Positions 51,265 through 58,868 of a stretch of DNA of 64,000 nt are shown here, piece after piece (position 1 is the stretch's first letter; every line of letters begins with the position of its first letter). The notes beneath the pieces were generated by a model. The model had not been told where the DNA came from and ran no database searches. It saw only the letters and a program-made list of their open reading frames with translations. The stretch lies in the NCBI RefSeq assembly GCF_007830315.1, contig NZ_VLKJ01000003.1, positions 248,001-312,000 on the forward strand, written 5' to 3'. This DNA is from Novosphingobium taihuense (GTDB lineage Bacteria > Pseudomonadota > Alphaproteobacteria > Sphingomonadales > Sphingomonadaceae). Both the position numbers and the translations under genes were made by a program.

Positions 51265-53400
51265 ATGGCCAGACGGGACATTCCCCGCCGCCCCGACGGC
51301 GGCAGGTCCGAACCGCAACCCAAAGGCAGCTCCACGCTGGGACGGTGGTTTCGCCGCATCCTTGCGTGGGGTGCGGGCTTTGCGCTGCTCGGCACGATTG
51401 CGCTGGCCGTGGCGGTGGCGGTCACCATGCGCTCGCTTCCCGGCTACAGCGAACTGAAGTCGAGCCAGACCGGTCAGATGATCGTCGTGCGTGCGGCTGA
51501 CGGATCGGAGATCGTCACGCTCGGCCCGAGCTACGGCAAATGGGTGCCCTACGAGCGCATTCCGCAGGTGATGAAGGATGCGATGATCTCGGTCGAGGAC
51601 CGGCGCTATCGCAGCCATTGGGGCGTCGATCCGATCGGCGTTGCCCGATCGCTGATGGTCCGCGTGGAGAGCGGGACGTGGAAGCAGGGCGGCTCGACGA
51701 TCACCCAGCAGCTCGCCCGTAACATCTTCCTCAACAATACCAAGACGTTCGGTCGCAAAGCGCGCGAATGGGTGCTGGCGCTGGCGCTGGAGCAGAAGTT
51801 CTCGAAGGACCAGATCCTCGAACTCTATCTCAACAAGGTCTATTTCGGCGGCGGCGCCTATGGCATCGACAGCGCCGCGCGCAAGTTCTTCGGCCATTCG
51901 GGCGAGGAGATCACCCTGCCCGAAGCCGCGATCATCGCTGGCCTGGTAAAGGCGCCGTCGCGCTATTCGCCGACCGCCGATGCCGATGCCGCTGTGGGCC
52001 GTGCCGGCGTAGTTCTGCAGACCATGCAGAACTCAGGCGTGCTGACCGCGCAGGAAGCGCAGGCGGTCGATCTCAAGGCCGTGAAGATGGTGGAGGATCG
52101 CGGCAGCCAGAACTCGGCGCGCTACTTCACCGACTGGGCCCTGCCGCAGCTCGACCTGATCCTGCCCGAGAACGACAAGCCGATCGAGGTCTGGACCACG
52201 CTCGACCCGATCGCGCAGAAGGCAGCGACCAGCGCGATTGCCGGTTTTGCACCCAAGGGCGCGCAAGGCGCATTGGTCTCGCTCGACCGCGATGGCGCGG
52301 TGCTGGCGATGGTGGGCGGCACCGATTACGTGACCTCGAATTACAACCGCGCGGTCAACGCCGTGCGGCAGCCGGGTTCGGCATGGAAGCTGTTCGTCTA
52401 TCTCTCCGCGCTGGAAGCCGGGTACACGCCCGATGACCGCGTCGTCGACGAGCCGGTGACGATCGACGGTTGGACGCCACGCAACGACGGCAACCGCTAC
52501 GCTGGCGAAATCGACCTGCGCACCGCGTTCGCCTATTCCAAGAACACCGTGGCGGCGCAGCTCGGCAACGAGGTCGGCTTCGGCACTGTCGCCAACATGG
52601 CACGCCGCTTCGGCATCACCACGCCTATAAACACGCTGCCCTCGATGGTGCTGGGATCATCCGAAGCGCGGGTGATCGACATGGTGCGCGCCTTCGCCTC
52701 GGTGCAGGCCAAGGGCATGTCGGTGACGCCCTATGGCATCCGCAAGGTGACGACGACCGATGGCGAAGTGCTTTACAAGCACCGGCCCGACACTGCGCAG
52801 CAGCTGGTCCCGCCCTATGTCGCGGCGGGGATGACCGACCTGATGCAGACCGCGGTAAATATCGGCACGGGCCGCGCCGCGCAGATCGGGAGGCCGGTGG
52901 CGGGCAAGACCGGTACGACGACTTCCAACAAGGACGGCTGGTTCCTCGGCTTTTCGAGCGGGATCACCACCGGCGTGTGGATGGGCCGTGACGATGCCAA
53001 GGCGGTGCCCGGCCTGCAGGGCGGTGCGGCCCCAGCGCGCGCCTTTGCCGCCTACATGAAGGTCGCCACGCGCAAGCGCCCGGTCGAGCAATTCGACACC
53101 GAGCTGAAGCTGCCGCAATGGCAGCTGGAGCCCGATGGAGAGGCGATGCAGGGCAATCCCGACGACTACTTCTACGTCGACGAGCAGGGCAATCTCGTCG
53201 ATCCTTCGCGCAGGCAGGCGGACAACGGCGACGGGTTTGATCCCGATGCTCCACCCGAAGGCGTGCCGCCGGAAGTTCCGCAGGCCGCGAATGACGATTT
53301 CCTCAACCGGGCGACCGGTCGGCGCGATCCGGAAACCGTGCCTCCCGCTGCCGGGATGCGTCCGAGGCCTACCACTACGAGACCTGCGACCAACCCCTGA
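51265..53400 (+). CDS. Class A penicillin-binding protein, PBP1A type
   Basis: This is a bifunctional peptidoglycan glycosyltransferase/transpeptidase anchored in the inner membrane. The 711-residue protein has a basic cytoplasmic start, one membrane helix near residues 30-53, then the glycosyltransferase motifs SVEDRRYRSHWGVD (catalytic Glu), QGGSTITQQLARN and EQKFSKDQILELYLNKVYFG. In the transpeptidase domain the active Ser is in GSAWK, the SxN motif is SKN in AYSKNTVA, and KTG is in AGKTGTTTSNKDGW. A Pro- and Asp-rich tail from about 650 is probably unstructured. No gene shares its transcript clearly. Confidence 0.95.
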   Translation: MARRDIPRRPDGGRSEPQPKGSSTLGRWFRRILAWGAGFALLGTIALAVAVAVTMRSLPGYSELKSSQTGQMIVVRAADGSEIVTLGPSYGKWVPYERIPQVMKDAMISVEDRRYRSHWGVDPIGVARSLMVRVESGTWKQGGSTITQQLARNIFLNNTKTFGRKAREWVLALALEQKFSKDQILELYLNKVYFGGGAYGIDSAARKFFGHSGEEITLPEAAIIAGLVKAPSRYSPTADADAAVGRAGVVLQTMQNSGVLTAQEAQAVDLKAVKMVEDRGSQNSARYFTDWALPQLDLILPENDKPIEVWTTLDPIAQKAATSAIAGFAPKGAQGALVSLDRDGAVLAMVGGTDYVTSNYNRAVNAVRQPGSAWKLFVYLSALEAGYTPDDRVVDEPVTIDGWTPRNDGNRYAGEIDLRTAFAYSKNTVAAQLGNEVGFGTVANMARRFGITTPINTLPSMVLGSSEARVIDMVRAFASVQAKGMSVTPYGIRKVTTTDGEVLYKHRPDTAQQLVPPYVAAGMTDLMQTAVNIGTGRAAQIGRPVAGKTGTTTSNKDGWFLGFSSGITTGVWMGRDDAKAVPGLQGGAAPARAFAAYMKVATRKRPVEQFDTELKLPQWQLEPDGEAMQGNPDDYFYVDEQGNLVDPSRRQADNGDGFDPDAPPEGVPPEVPQAANDDFLNRATGRRDPETVPPAAGMRPRPTTTRPATNP

Positions 53401-53486
53401 ATCTTTTACGGCCTGAACCTTTTGGCTGTCCGTTCGTTGGCTGCTCGATGGGAGGCGATTACGCCTTCCGATTGAGGAGACGAACC

Positions 53487-53729
53487 ATGAGCCTGCTGCA
53501 ATGGGCGGTCGCTGGTGCGGCCGGATACGCGATCTATCGCGCGGTGCAGAAGAACAAGACCGAACACGCCCCTGCCGCGTTCGCGCAAGGGGAGGAGCCG
53601 GGCGGAAACTTTTCGCAGGTCCGCTCGGCCGGGGTGGAAGGAATGCGGTCCGACCCCAAGCGCTGGGACAAGATCGACCAAGCCTCCGACGAAAGCTTCC
53701 CGGCCAGCGATCCGCCGTCGACTTATTGA
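53487..53729 (+). CDS. Small membrane protein with SFPASDPPS tail
   Basis: The 80-residue protein has one N-terminal membrane helix (residues 3-19, LLQWAVAGAAGYAIYRA) and a polar remainder that ends DESFPASDPPSTY. The SFPASDPPS tail is a motif I recall at the C-terminus of many unrelated small bacterial proteins, with no known function. GAGGAGA lies before the ATG. It is followed directly by a pair of repeat elements. Confidence 0.8.
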   Translation: MSLLQWAVAGAAGYAIYRAVQKNKTEHAPAAFAQGEEPGGNFSQVRSAGVEGMRSDPKRWDKIDQASDESFPASDPPSTY

Positions 53730-53750
53730 TCGAACAGGCTGTTTCTACCA

Positions 53751-53849
53751 CGTCATCCCGGCAAACTCCGGGACCCATTGCCTCTCGTTGAGACGCATTC
53801 GCCGCGTGATAAGAGAGGTTGTGGTCCCCGGCCTACGCCGGGGTGACGG
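53751..53849. repeat. Inverted REP-pair element, type B, copy 3
   Basis: The left arm CGTCATCCCGGCAAACTCCG and right arm CCCCGGCCTACGCCGGGGTG enclose a core with CTCTCGTTGAGACGCA. Arms end outside in CGTCA and GACGG. It shares arms and core with the next copy. Confidence 0.85.
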
Positions 53850-53927
53850 TTTGGGGTGGGTGGACGATGGAGCTTTCTGGTCGGCGTTCTGCCGATGCTC
53901 TGCTGAATGGTGACCTTACCACTTGCT

Positions 53928-54026
53928 CGTCATCCCGGCGCAGGCCGGGATCCATGGGCTTTCGTTGAGACGCAGACGTTGCGATTTGCGAGGGGTTATG
54001 GACCCCGGCCTGCGCCGGGGCGACGG
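53928..54026. repeat. Inverted REP-pair element, type B, copy 4
   Basis: The left arm CGTCATCCCGGCGCAGGCCG and right arm ACCCCGGCCTGCGCCGGGGC enclose a core with TTTCGTTGAGACGCA. It has the same length and orientation as copy 3, so the two are a direct tandem pair. Confidence 0.85.
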
Positions 54027-54051
54027 CTCAAGATGGTTTGATCGTCCCAAC

Positions 54052-54083
54052 AAAAAAAGGCCGCTCCACTGATGGGGCGGCCC
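54052..54083 (-). terminator. Intrinsic terminator after degP
   Basis: On the minus strand the stem GGCCGC/GCGGCC with a 12-base loop, extended by partial pairing inside, is followed by seven T, about 25 bases after the degP stop. Confidence 0.85.
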
Positions 54084-54108
54084 TCTTCTATTTCGTCGTT
54101 TGTGTTGA

Positions 54109-55644
54109 TCAGCGGATGCGGACCGGCATGTATACTACCGGCTGGCCGCGGCGCTGGATGCGCAGAAGCACGGCCTCGCGGCCCTCGGTCTTGGCAGACC
54201 GTACAATCTTTTCGAGATCAGCGATGCTGGTCACGTTTATGTAGTTGGCCGATAGCACGATGTCGCCGCGCTGCAGCTTGGACGCTGCATCGGACGAAGC
54301 GTCGACAGCGGTGATGACCACGCCCTTGGCATCTTCGCCTGCGCCGAGCTGGCGGGCGATCTGCGGGGTCAGCGGGATGGCGGCGATGCCGAGCGAGCCT
54401 TGCAGGACGCTGGGGCCCTGCTGCTGTTGCGGCTTGCTATTGGGGCCGAACTGGTCGTCGTCCTGCGCATCGGGGTCGAAGGTCTGCTGGGCGAGCTCTT
54501 CCTCGCTCGGGCGCTTGCCGACGACGGTCTGCACCGTGAGGCGCTGGCCATTGCGGATAAGTTCGATCGGGATGCGCTTGCCCGGCGTGGTGTTGGCGAC
54601 GATGAACGACAGGGTCTGGTCGGGCGTGACCTCCTTGCCATCGACCTTCACGACGACGTCGCCCCCCTGCATGCCGGCCTTGGCCGCTGCCTGTCCGGGC
54701 TCGACCGCCTGGATGAACTCGCCGCGGTTCTTCGGCAAGCCGAGCGATGCAGCGAGGTCTTCCGACAGCGGCTGGATGCGTACGCCGAGATAGCCGCGCT
54801 CGATCGCCTGACCTGCGCGCAGCTTGTCGACGATGGGCGCTGCGATTTCCGCCGGGATGGCAAAGCCGATGCCGACCGAGCCGCCGGTGGGCGAGAAGAT
54901 CGCATTGTTGATGCCGATGACGTTGCCCGCCATGTCGAACATCGGACCGCCCGAGTTGCCCCGGTTGATCGAGGCGTCGGTCTGCAGATAGCGGTCATAG
55001 GCCGAGCCCGAACCGGTGTTGCGATAGACCGCCGAGATGATCCCCTGCGTGACCGTGCCGCCAAGGCCAAAGGGGTTGCCGATGGCAATCACCCAGTCAC
55101 CCACGCGCGCCTTCCGCGAATCGCCGAACTTCACGAACGGGAAAGCCGTCGGGCGGCTGATCTTGAGCACCGCGAGGTCCGAAGCCGCGTCCTTGCCGAT
55201 CAGCTTGGCAGGATATTCGGTGCCATCAGGCGTGGTGACGGTGATCGATTCGACCTCGCCCTGCCCGTCGGCAGTGATCACGTGGTTGTTCGTGACCACA
55301 TAGCCATCGGCAGAGATGATGAAGCCCGAGCCCAGCGACTGCGCCTCGCGCGTTTGCGGGCTGCCGCCCTGACCGCCGCCGAACAGATCGCCGAACGGCG
55401 TTCCGGCGAAGGGGTTGTTGTTCTGCACCTTCACGCGCTGGCGGGTGGAGATGTTCACCACCGCAGGCTGGAGCTGCTGCGTAAGATCGGCGAAGCTCGA
55501 CGGCGCACCGGCGCGCGGGACGACGCTGCGCATCTCCGACTGGTCGTTCTGCGCGACTTGCGCGCCTGCGGGAAAGCCTGTCACCAGGGTCAGTGCGCTG
55601 CCTGCGAGCAGCAGCGCCGAAGTCACACCATAAGCGTATCGCAC
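54109..55644 (-). CDS. degP: Periplasmic serine protease/chaperone of the DegP (HtrA, Do) family
   Basis: The 511-residue protein degrades or refolds misfolded envelope proteins. A signal peptide (RYAYGVTSALLLAGSALTLV) leads to the trypsin-like domain with the catalytic triad: His in VTNNHVI, Asp in SDLAVLKI and Ser in NRGNSGGPMFD. Two PDZ domains follow (about 285-375 and 415-505). I use GTG 55644, which has GAGGA upstream and starts the signal peptide; a GTG 23 codons upstream is possible. It lies downstream of hflC by 126 bases on the same strand, the classic hflK-hflC-degP arrangement. Confidence 0.95.
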   Translation of the reverse strand: MRYAYGVTSALLLAGSALTLVTGFPAGAQVAQNDQSEMRSVVPRAGAPSSFADLTQQLQPAVVNISTRQRVKVQNNNPFAGTPFGDLFGGGQGGSPQTREAQSLGSGFIISADGYVVTNNHVITADGQGEVESITVTTPDGTEYPAKLIGKDAASDLAVLKISRPTAFPFVKFGDSRKARVGDWVIAIGNPFGLGGTVTQGIISAVYRNTGSGSAYDRYLQTDASINRGNSGGPMFDMAGNVIGINNAIFSPTGGSVGIGFAIPAEIAAPIVDKLRAGQAIERGYLGVRIQPLSEDLAASLGLPKNRGEFIQAVEPGQAAAKAGMQGGDVVVKVDGKEVTPDQTLSFIVANTTPGKRIPIELIRNGQRLTVQTVVGKRPSEEELAQQTFDPDAQDDDQFGPNSKPQQQQGPSVLQGSLGIAAIPLTPQIARQLGAGEDAKGVVITAVDASSDAASKLQRGDIVLSANYINVTSIADLEKIVRSAKTEGREAVLLRIQRRGQPVVYMPVRIR

Positions 55645-55770
55645 GTGGCCTGGTCCTCTTTTTCTATCAAGCGCCGAATGCGGCGCGGCTGACTTGTGCC
55701 GCAGTCGATTCACGCGTCTTGCGATGAACGGACTTTGAATGACGATGTTCCGTATCGTTCAGGTTAGACT

Positions 55771-56622
55771 TTACTTGCCCTTGAACTGGCGGAGGTATTC
55801 GTTGTCGGGCGAGAGCACGATCGAGGTGCTGGATTCCTTGGTTGCAAACACGGCGTCGTAGCTGCGCATGGCCCGGTAGAAATCGTAGAACGCCGGATCC
55901 TTGTTGAAGGCGTCGGCATAGGTTTTCGATGCCTCGGCCTGCGCCGTCGCACTGACGATCTGCGCCTGCTTCTGGCCTTGTGCCCGGATGGTGGCGGCTT
56001 CCTGCAGGCGCGCAGTGGCCATGCGGGTGAAGGCCGATTCGAGCGGGGAGCCTTCGGGAAGGTCGGCACGCTTGATCCGCACGTCGATCACCTGCGCGCC
56101 ATATTCGCGCGCTTCGCGATCAAGGCCCTGGCGAATCTGCTCCATTGCGCGGCCGCGGTCAGCCGTCAGCAGCGAGCCGAACGTGCGCTTGCCCAGTTCC
56201 TGGCGCAGTGCCGAATTGAGGATCGGCTGAAGCTGTTCGGCAACGCGCTCGGTCGTCCCTGCGGTCTGCACCATGCGCACCGGATCGATGATGCGGAAGC
56301 GGGCGAAGGCGTCAACCTCGAGGCGTCGCTGGTCGGCCGAAAGGACCTGCTGACGCTCCATGTCGAGATCGAGGATGCGCTTGTCGACCTCGACCACCTT
56401 TTCCATGAACGGGATGCGCCAGACCAGACCCGCGCCGGTCTGTCCGAAATCTGCATCGGGCTTGAAGCGGTTGACCACGCGTTCGGGCTGGCCGAGGCGG
56501 ATGATCACGGCCTGGGTCTTTTCATCGACCACCTTGAGGCAGCTGGCCACGGCGGCAAGCGCGATCAGCGCAGCGACGATCGGGACTTTGCGTTCCTGCC
56601 AGAATGTTTGCATGGCGCTCAT
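55771..56622 (-). CDS. hflC: HflC, band-7 membrane protease modulator
   Basis: HflC with HflK forms the membrane complex that encloses and modulates the FtsH protease. The 283-residue protein has one N-terminal membrane helix (residues 13-30) and a stomatin/band-7 domain with EKTQAVIIRLGQPERVVN near 35, then the helical C-terminal region with AEASKTYADAFNKDPAFYDF. It starts one base after the hflK stop, so it is coupled to hflK. The internal ATG of MQTFWQERK is an alternative start. Confidence 0.95.
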   Translation of the reverse strand: MSAMQTFWQERKVPIVAALIALAAVASCLKVVDEKTQAVIIRLGQPERVVNRFKPDADFGQTGAGLVWRIPFMEKVVEVDKRILDLDMERQQVLSADQRRLEVDAFARFRIIDPVRMVQTAGTTERVAEQLQPILNSALRQELGKRTFGSLLTADRGRAMEQIRQGLDREAREYGAQVIDVRIKRADLPEGSPLESAFTRMATARLQEAATIRAQGQKQAQIVSATAQAEASKTYADAFNKDPAFYDFYRAMRSYDAVFATKESSTSIVLSPDNEYLRQFKGK

Positions 56623-56623
56623 C

Positions 56624-57778
56624 TTACTGGCCCCCTTCCTGCGTCTTCTGGCTGCGCTTCATTTCGGGCAGCGGCAGATAGGCCTGGGTGTTGGGCGTTT
56701 CGAGGATCACCTTGTCGGTCTTGCTCAGCACGCGCTCCATGGTTTCGTAGTACATGCGGCGGCGGGTCACTTCCGGGGCGAGCTTGTACTGCTCGTAGAC
56801 CTTGTCGAAGGCGGCGGCTTCACCTTGCGCTCCGGCGGTCAGCTGCTGGGCCTGTGCCTGGGCGCGGTTGATGGCGCTCTGCGCGTCCTGCTGGGCGGCA
56901 AGCACTTCCTTGAAGGCGTCGATGACCTTGGCTGGCGGATCGGTCTTCTTGATGTCGACGCCCTGGATCAGCACGCCCGAGCGATAGGCGTCGAGCACGC
57001 GCTGCATCCGGTCGCGCACGTTCTGTTCGATCTGCTGACGGCCAGAGCCCATCGCGTCGTTGAGGTTCACCTCGGCGATGGACTGGCGCATCGCGGCTTC
57101 GGCCACTTCGCGCACGGTCTGGTCGGGATCGGCCAGCTGGAACATGTAAAGCTTCAAGTCCTTGATGTTCCAGCGGACGAGGTAGGTGAGGTCGACGAGG
57201 TTCTGGTCGCCCGTCAGCATCAGCTTCTCGCCATCGCCCTCGGGAATCGATTCGCGGCGGATCGAGGTGACGTCTTCAACCTTCACCGACTGGATCGGCC
57301 AGGGCAGGGTCAGCGCGGTGCCGCTGTCGAGCGTGCGCGAATAGGAGCCGAACGTGGTGACCACGCCCTTTTCCTGCGGCGTGATCAGGTGGACCATCGA
57401 AGTGCCGAGCCAGACTGCGGCGATCAGCGCGATGCCGACCGGCGCCCACGACTTGCCATCGGGGCGCTGCGGTAGGCGGGGCATGTTGGGGCCGCGCCCG
57501 CCACCGCCGCCACCGCCACCACCCTTGCGGTTGCGGAACAGGTCTTCGATGTTGGGTCCGCGGCGCGCAGGGTCCTTGGCAGGCTCACCCGATTGGGGTG
57601 GGAGCCAGGGGTTGCGCGGGCCTTCGGCAGGCGGAGGAGGCGAAGAGGGCGGCGGAGAACCTTCGCCATCGGCAGCGGGCGGCACATCGTTGCCTCCGCC
57701 AGAGCCCCAGGGGCTTTTCTTTCCGGTCATGTAAAGGCCCCGGCCAAAACGCGCGATCAATCCGCCCAAGTCTGTCAT
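56624..57778 (-). CDS. hflK: HflK, band-7 membrane protease modulator
   Basis: The 384-residue partner of HflC has a cytoplasmic, Pro- and Gly-rich N-terminal part with a nine-Gly run and the conserved KSPWGSGG start region. A membrane helix lies near 109-128 (VGIALIAAVWLGTSMVHLI), and a band-7 domain follows from EKGVVTTFGSYSRTLDSG. The C-terminal helix carries QAQAQQLTAGAQGEAAAFDK. The start is uncertain: ATG 57778 or ATG 57730 (MTGKKSPWG), neither with a good ribosome-binding site. It is divergent from mrp. Confidence 0.92.
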   Translation of the reverse strand: MTDLGGLIARFGRGLYMTGKKSPWGSGGGNDVPPAADGEGSPPPSSPPPPAEGPRNPWLPPQSGEPAKDPARRGPNIEDLFRNRKGGGGGGGGGRGPNMPRLPQRPDGKSWAPVGIALIAAVWLGTSMVHLITPQEKGVVTTFGSYSRTLDSGTALTLPWPIQSVKVEDVTSIRRESIPEGDGEKLMLTGDQNLVDLTYLVRWNIKDLKLYMFQLADPDQTVREVAEAAMRQSIAEVNLNDAMGSGRQQIEQNVRDRMQRVLDAYRSGVLIQGVDIKKTDPPAKVIDAFKEVLAAQQDAQSAINRAQAQAQQLTAGAQGEAAAFDKVYEQYKLAPEVTRRRMYYETMERVLSKTDKVILETPNTQAYLPLPEMKRSQKTQEGGQ

Positions 57779-57885
57779 GCATTCGTTATAGGAACGCCGA
57801 GCGCGAAAAACAGTGTCCATTCCCGAAAATTCATCTGCTAGGGGGCAGGAGAAGGCTCCAAGGCGGAGCGGAACAGGGAAATGGC

Positions 57886-58863
57886 GTGAGCATCGAAGAA
57901 CAGGCGCTGCGCGAGGCGCTGAATGCGGTGGCGGGTGACCGTCTGCAGTCGGTCAAGCTTTCGAAGAGCGAGGCAGGCGAGGCCGCGACGATCGTGCTGG
58001 AAGTGGGCGGGCTGGACCGGCTCGACCGCGACAAGCTGGAAATGGCACTGCGCGATGCTGCGCGGAAGGCTGGCGTTGCCGAAGTGCGCATCGGCATGAC
58101 CGCCGAGCGCAAGGCGCGGGTAATCATCGCGGTGGGATCGGGCAAGGGCGGCGTCGGCAAGTCGACGCTATCGGCCAACCTCGCGGTGGCCATGGCGCGG
58201 CTGGGGCGCAAGGTCGGGCTGGTCGATGCCGACATCTACGGTCCCTCGCAACCACGCCTGCTCCTGACCGAAGGCCGCAAGCCCGAGGCCGAGGGCAACA
58301 AGATGATCCCGATCGAAAGCCCGTGGGGCGTGCCGATGCTGTCGATGGGGCACTTGGTACAGCCCGGGCAGGCAATTGCGTGGCGCGGCCCGATGGCGGG
58401 CAATGCGCTGGGCCAGCTGATCGACGCGCATTGGGGCGACACCGAGATCATCGTCGTCGACCTGCCTCCCGGCACCGGCGACGTGCAGCTGACCATGCTG
58501 TCGAAGCACAAGCCTGCGGGCGCTGTGATCGTCTCCACCCCCCAGGATCTGGCGCTGATGGACGCGACGCGGGCGATCGGCCTGTTCGAACAGGGCCAGG
58601 TGCCGATCGTCGGAATGGTCGAGAACATGGCGGGATACATCTGCCCGCATTGCGGTGAAGAGAGCGATCCCTTCGGCGTGGGCGGGGCGGAAGCAGCGGC
58701 GAAGACGATGGGCTTGCCGTTCCTTGGCCGCGTGCCGCTGGACATGGCGATCCGGCGCGAGAGCGATGCGGGCAATCCGCCTGCCGCAGGCGATACCCCG
58801 CAGGCCGAAGCATTCCTCTCGATCGCGCGGGCGGTGCTCGCCTGGCTTGACGGGAAGCGCTGA
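57886..58863 (+). CDS. mrp: Mrp/ApbC-type iron-sulphur cluster carrier ATPase
   Basis: The 325-residue P-loop ATPase carries and transfers Fe-S clusters. A DUF59/MIP18-like N-terminal domain covers the first 85 residues. Then the deviant Walker A GSGKGGVGKSTLSANLAVAM is near residue 87, followed by VDADIYGPSQPRL. The cluster-binding CxxC is present as CPHCGE near residue 250. The start is GTG with AGGGAA upstream; the in-frame extension upstream runs antisense to hflK. It is followed by the molybdenum hydroxylase gene five bases later. Confidence 0.94.
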   Translation: MSIEEQALREALNAVAGDRLQSVKLSKSEAGEAATIVLEVGGLDRLDRDKLEMALRDAARKAGVAEVRIGMTAERKARVIIAVGSGKGGVGKSTLSANLAVAMARLGRKVGLVDADIYGPSQPRLLLTEGRKPEAEGNKMIPIESPWGVPMLSMGHLVQPGQAIAWRGPMAGNALGQLIDAHWGDTEIIVVDLPPGTGDVQLTMLSKHKPAGAVIVSTPQDLALMDATRAIGLFEQGQVPIVGMVENMAGYICPHCGEESDPFGVGGAEAAAKTMGLPFLGRVPLDMAIRRESDAGNPPAAGDTPQAEAFLSIARAVLAWLDGKR

Positions 58864-58868
58864 GGCCC

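Larger units (their letters stand above)
53730..54108. other. 379-base spacer filled mainly with two type B repeats
   Basis: Between the small membrane-protein gene and the convergent degP gene lie two full-length type B elements (53751-53849 and 53928-54026) separated by about 78 bases, then the degP terminator. I see no gene in the remaining sequence. Confidence 0.8.
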
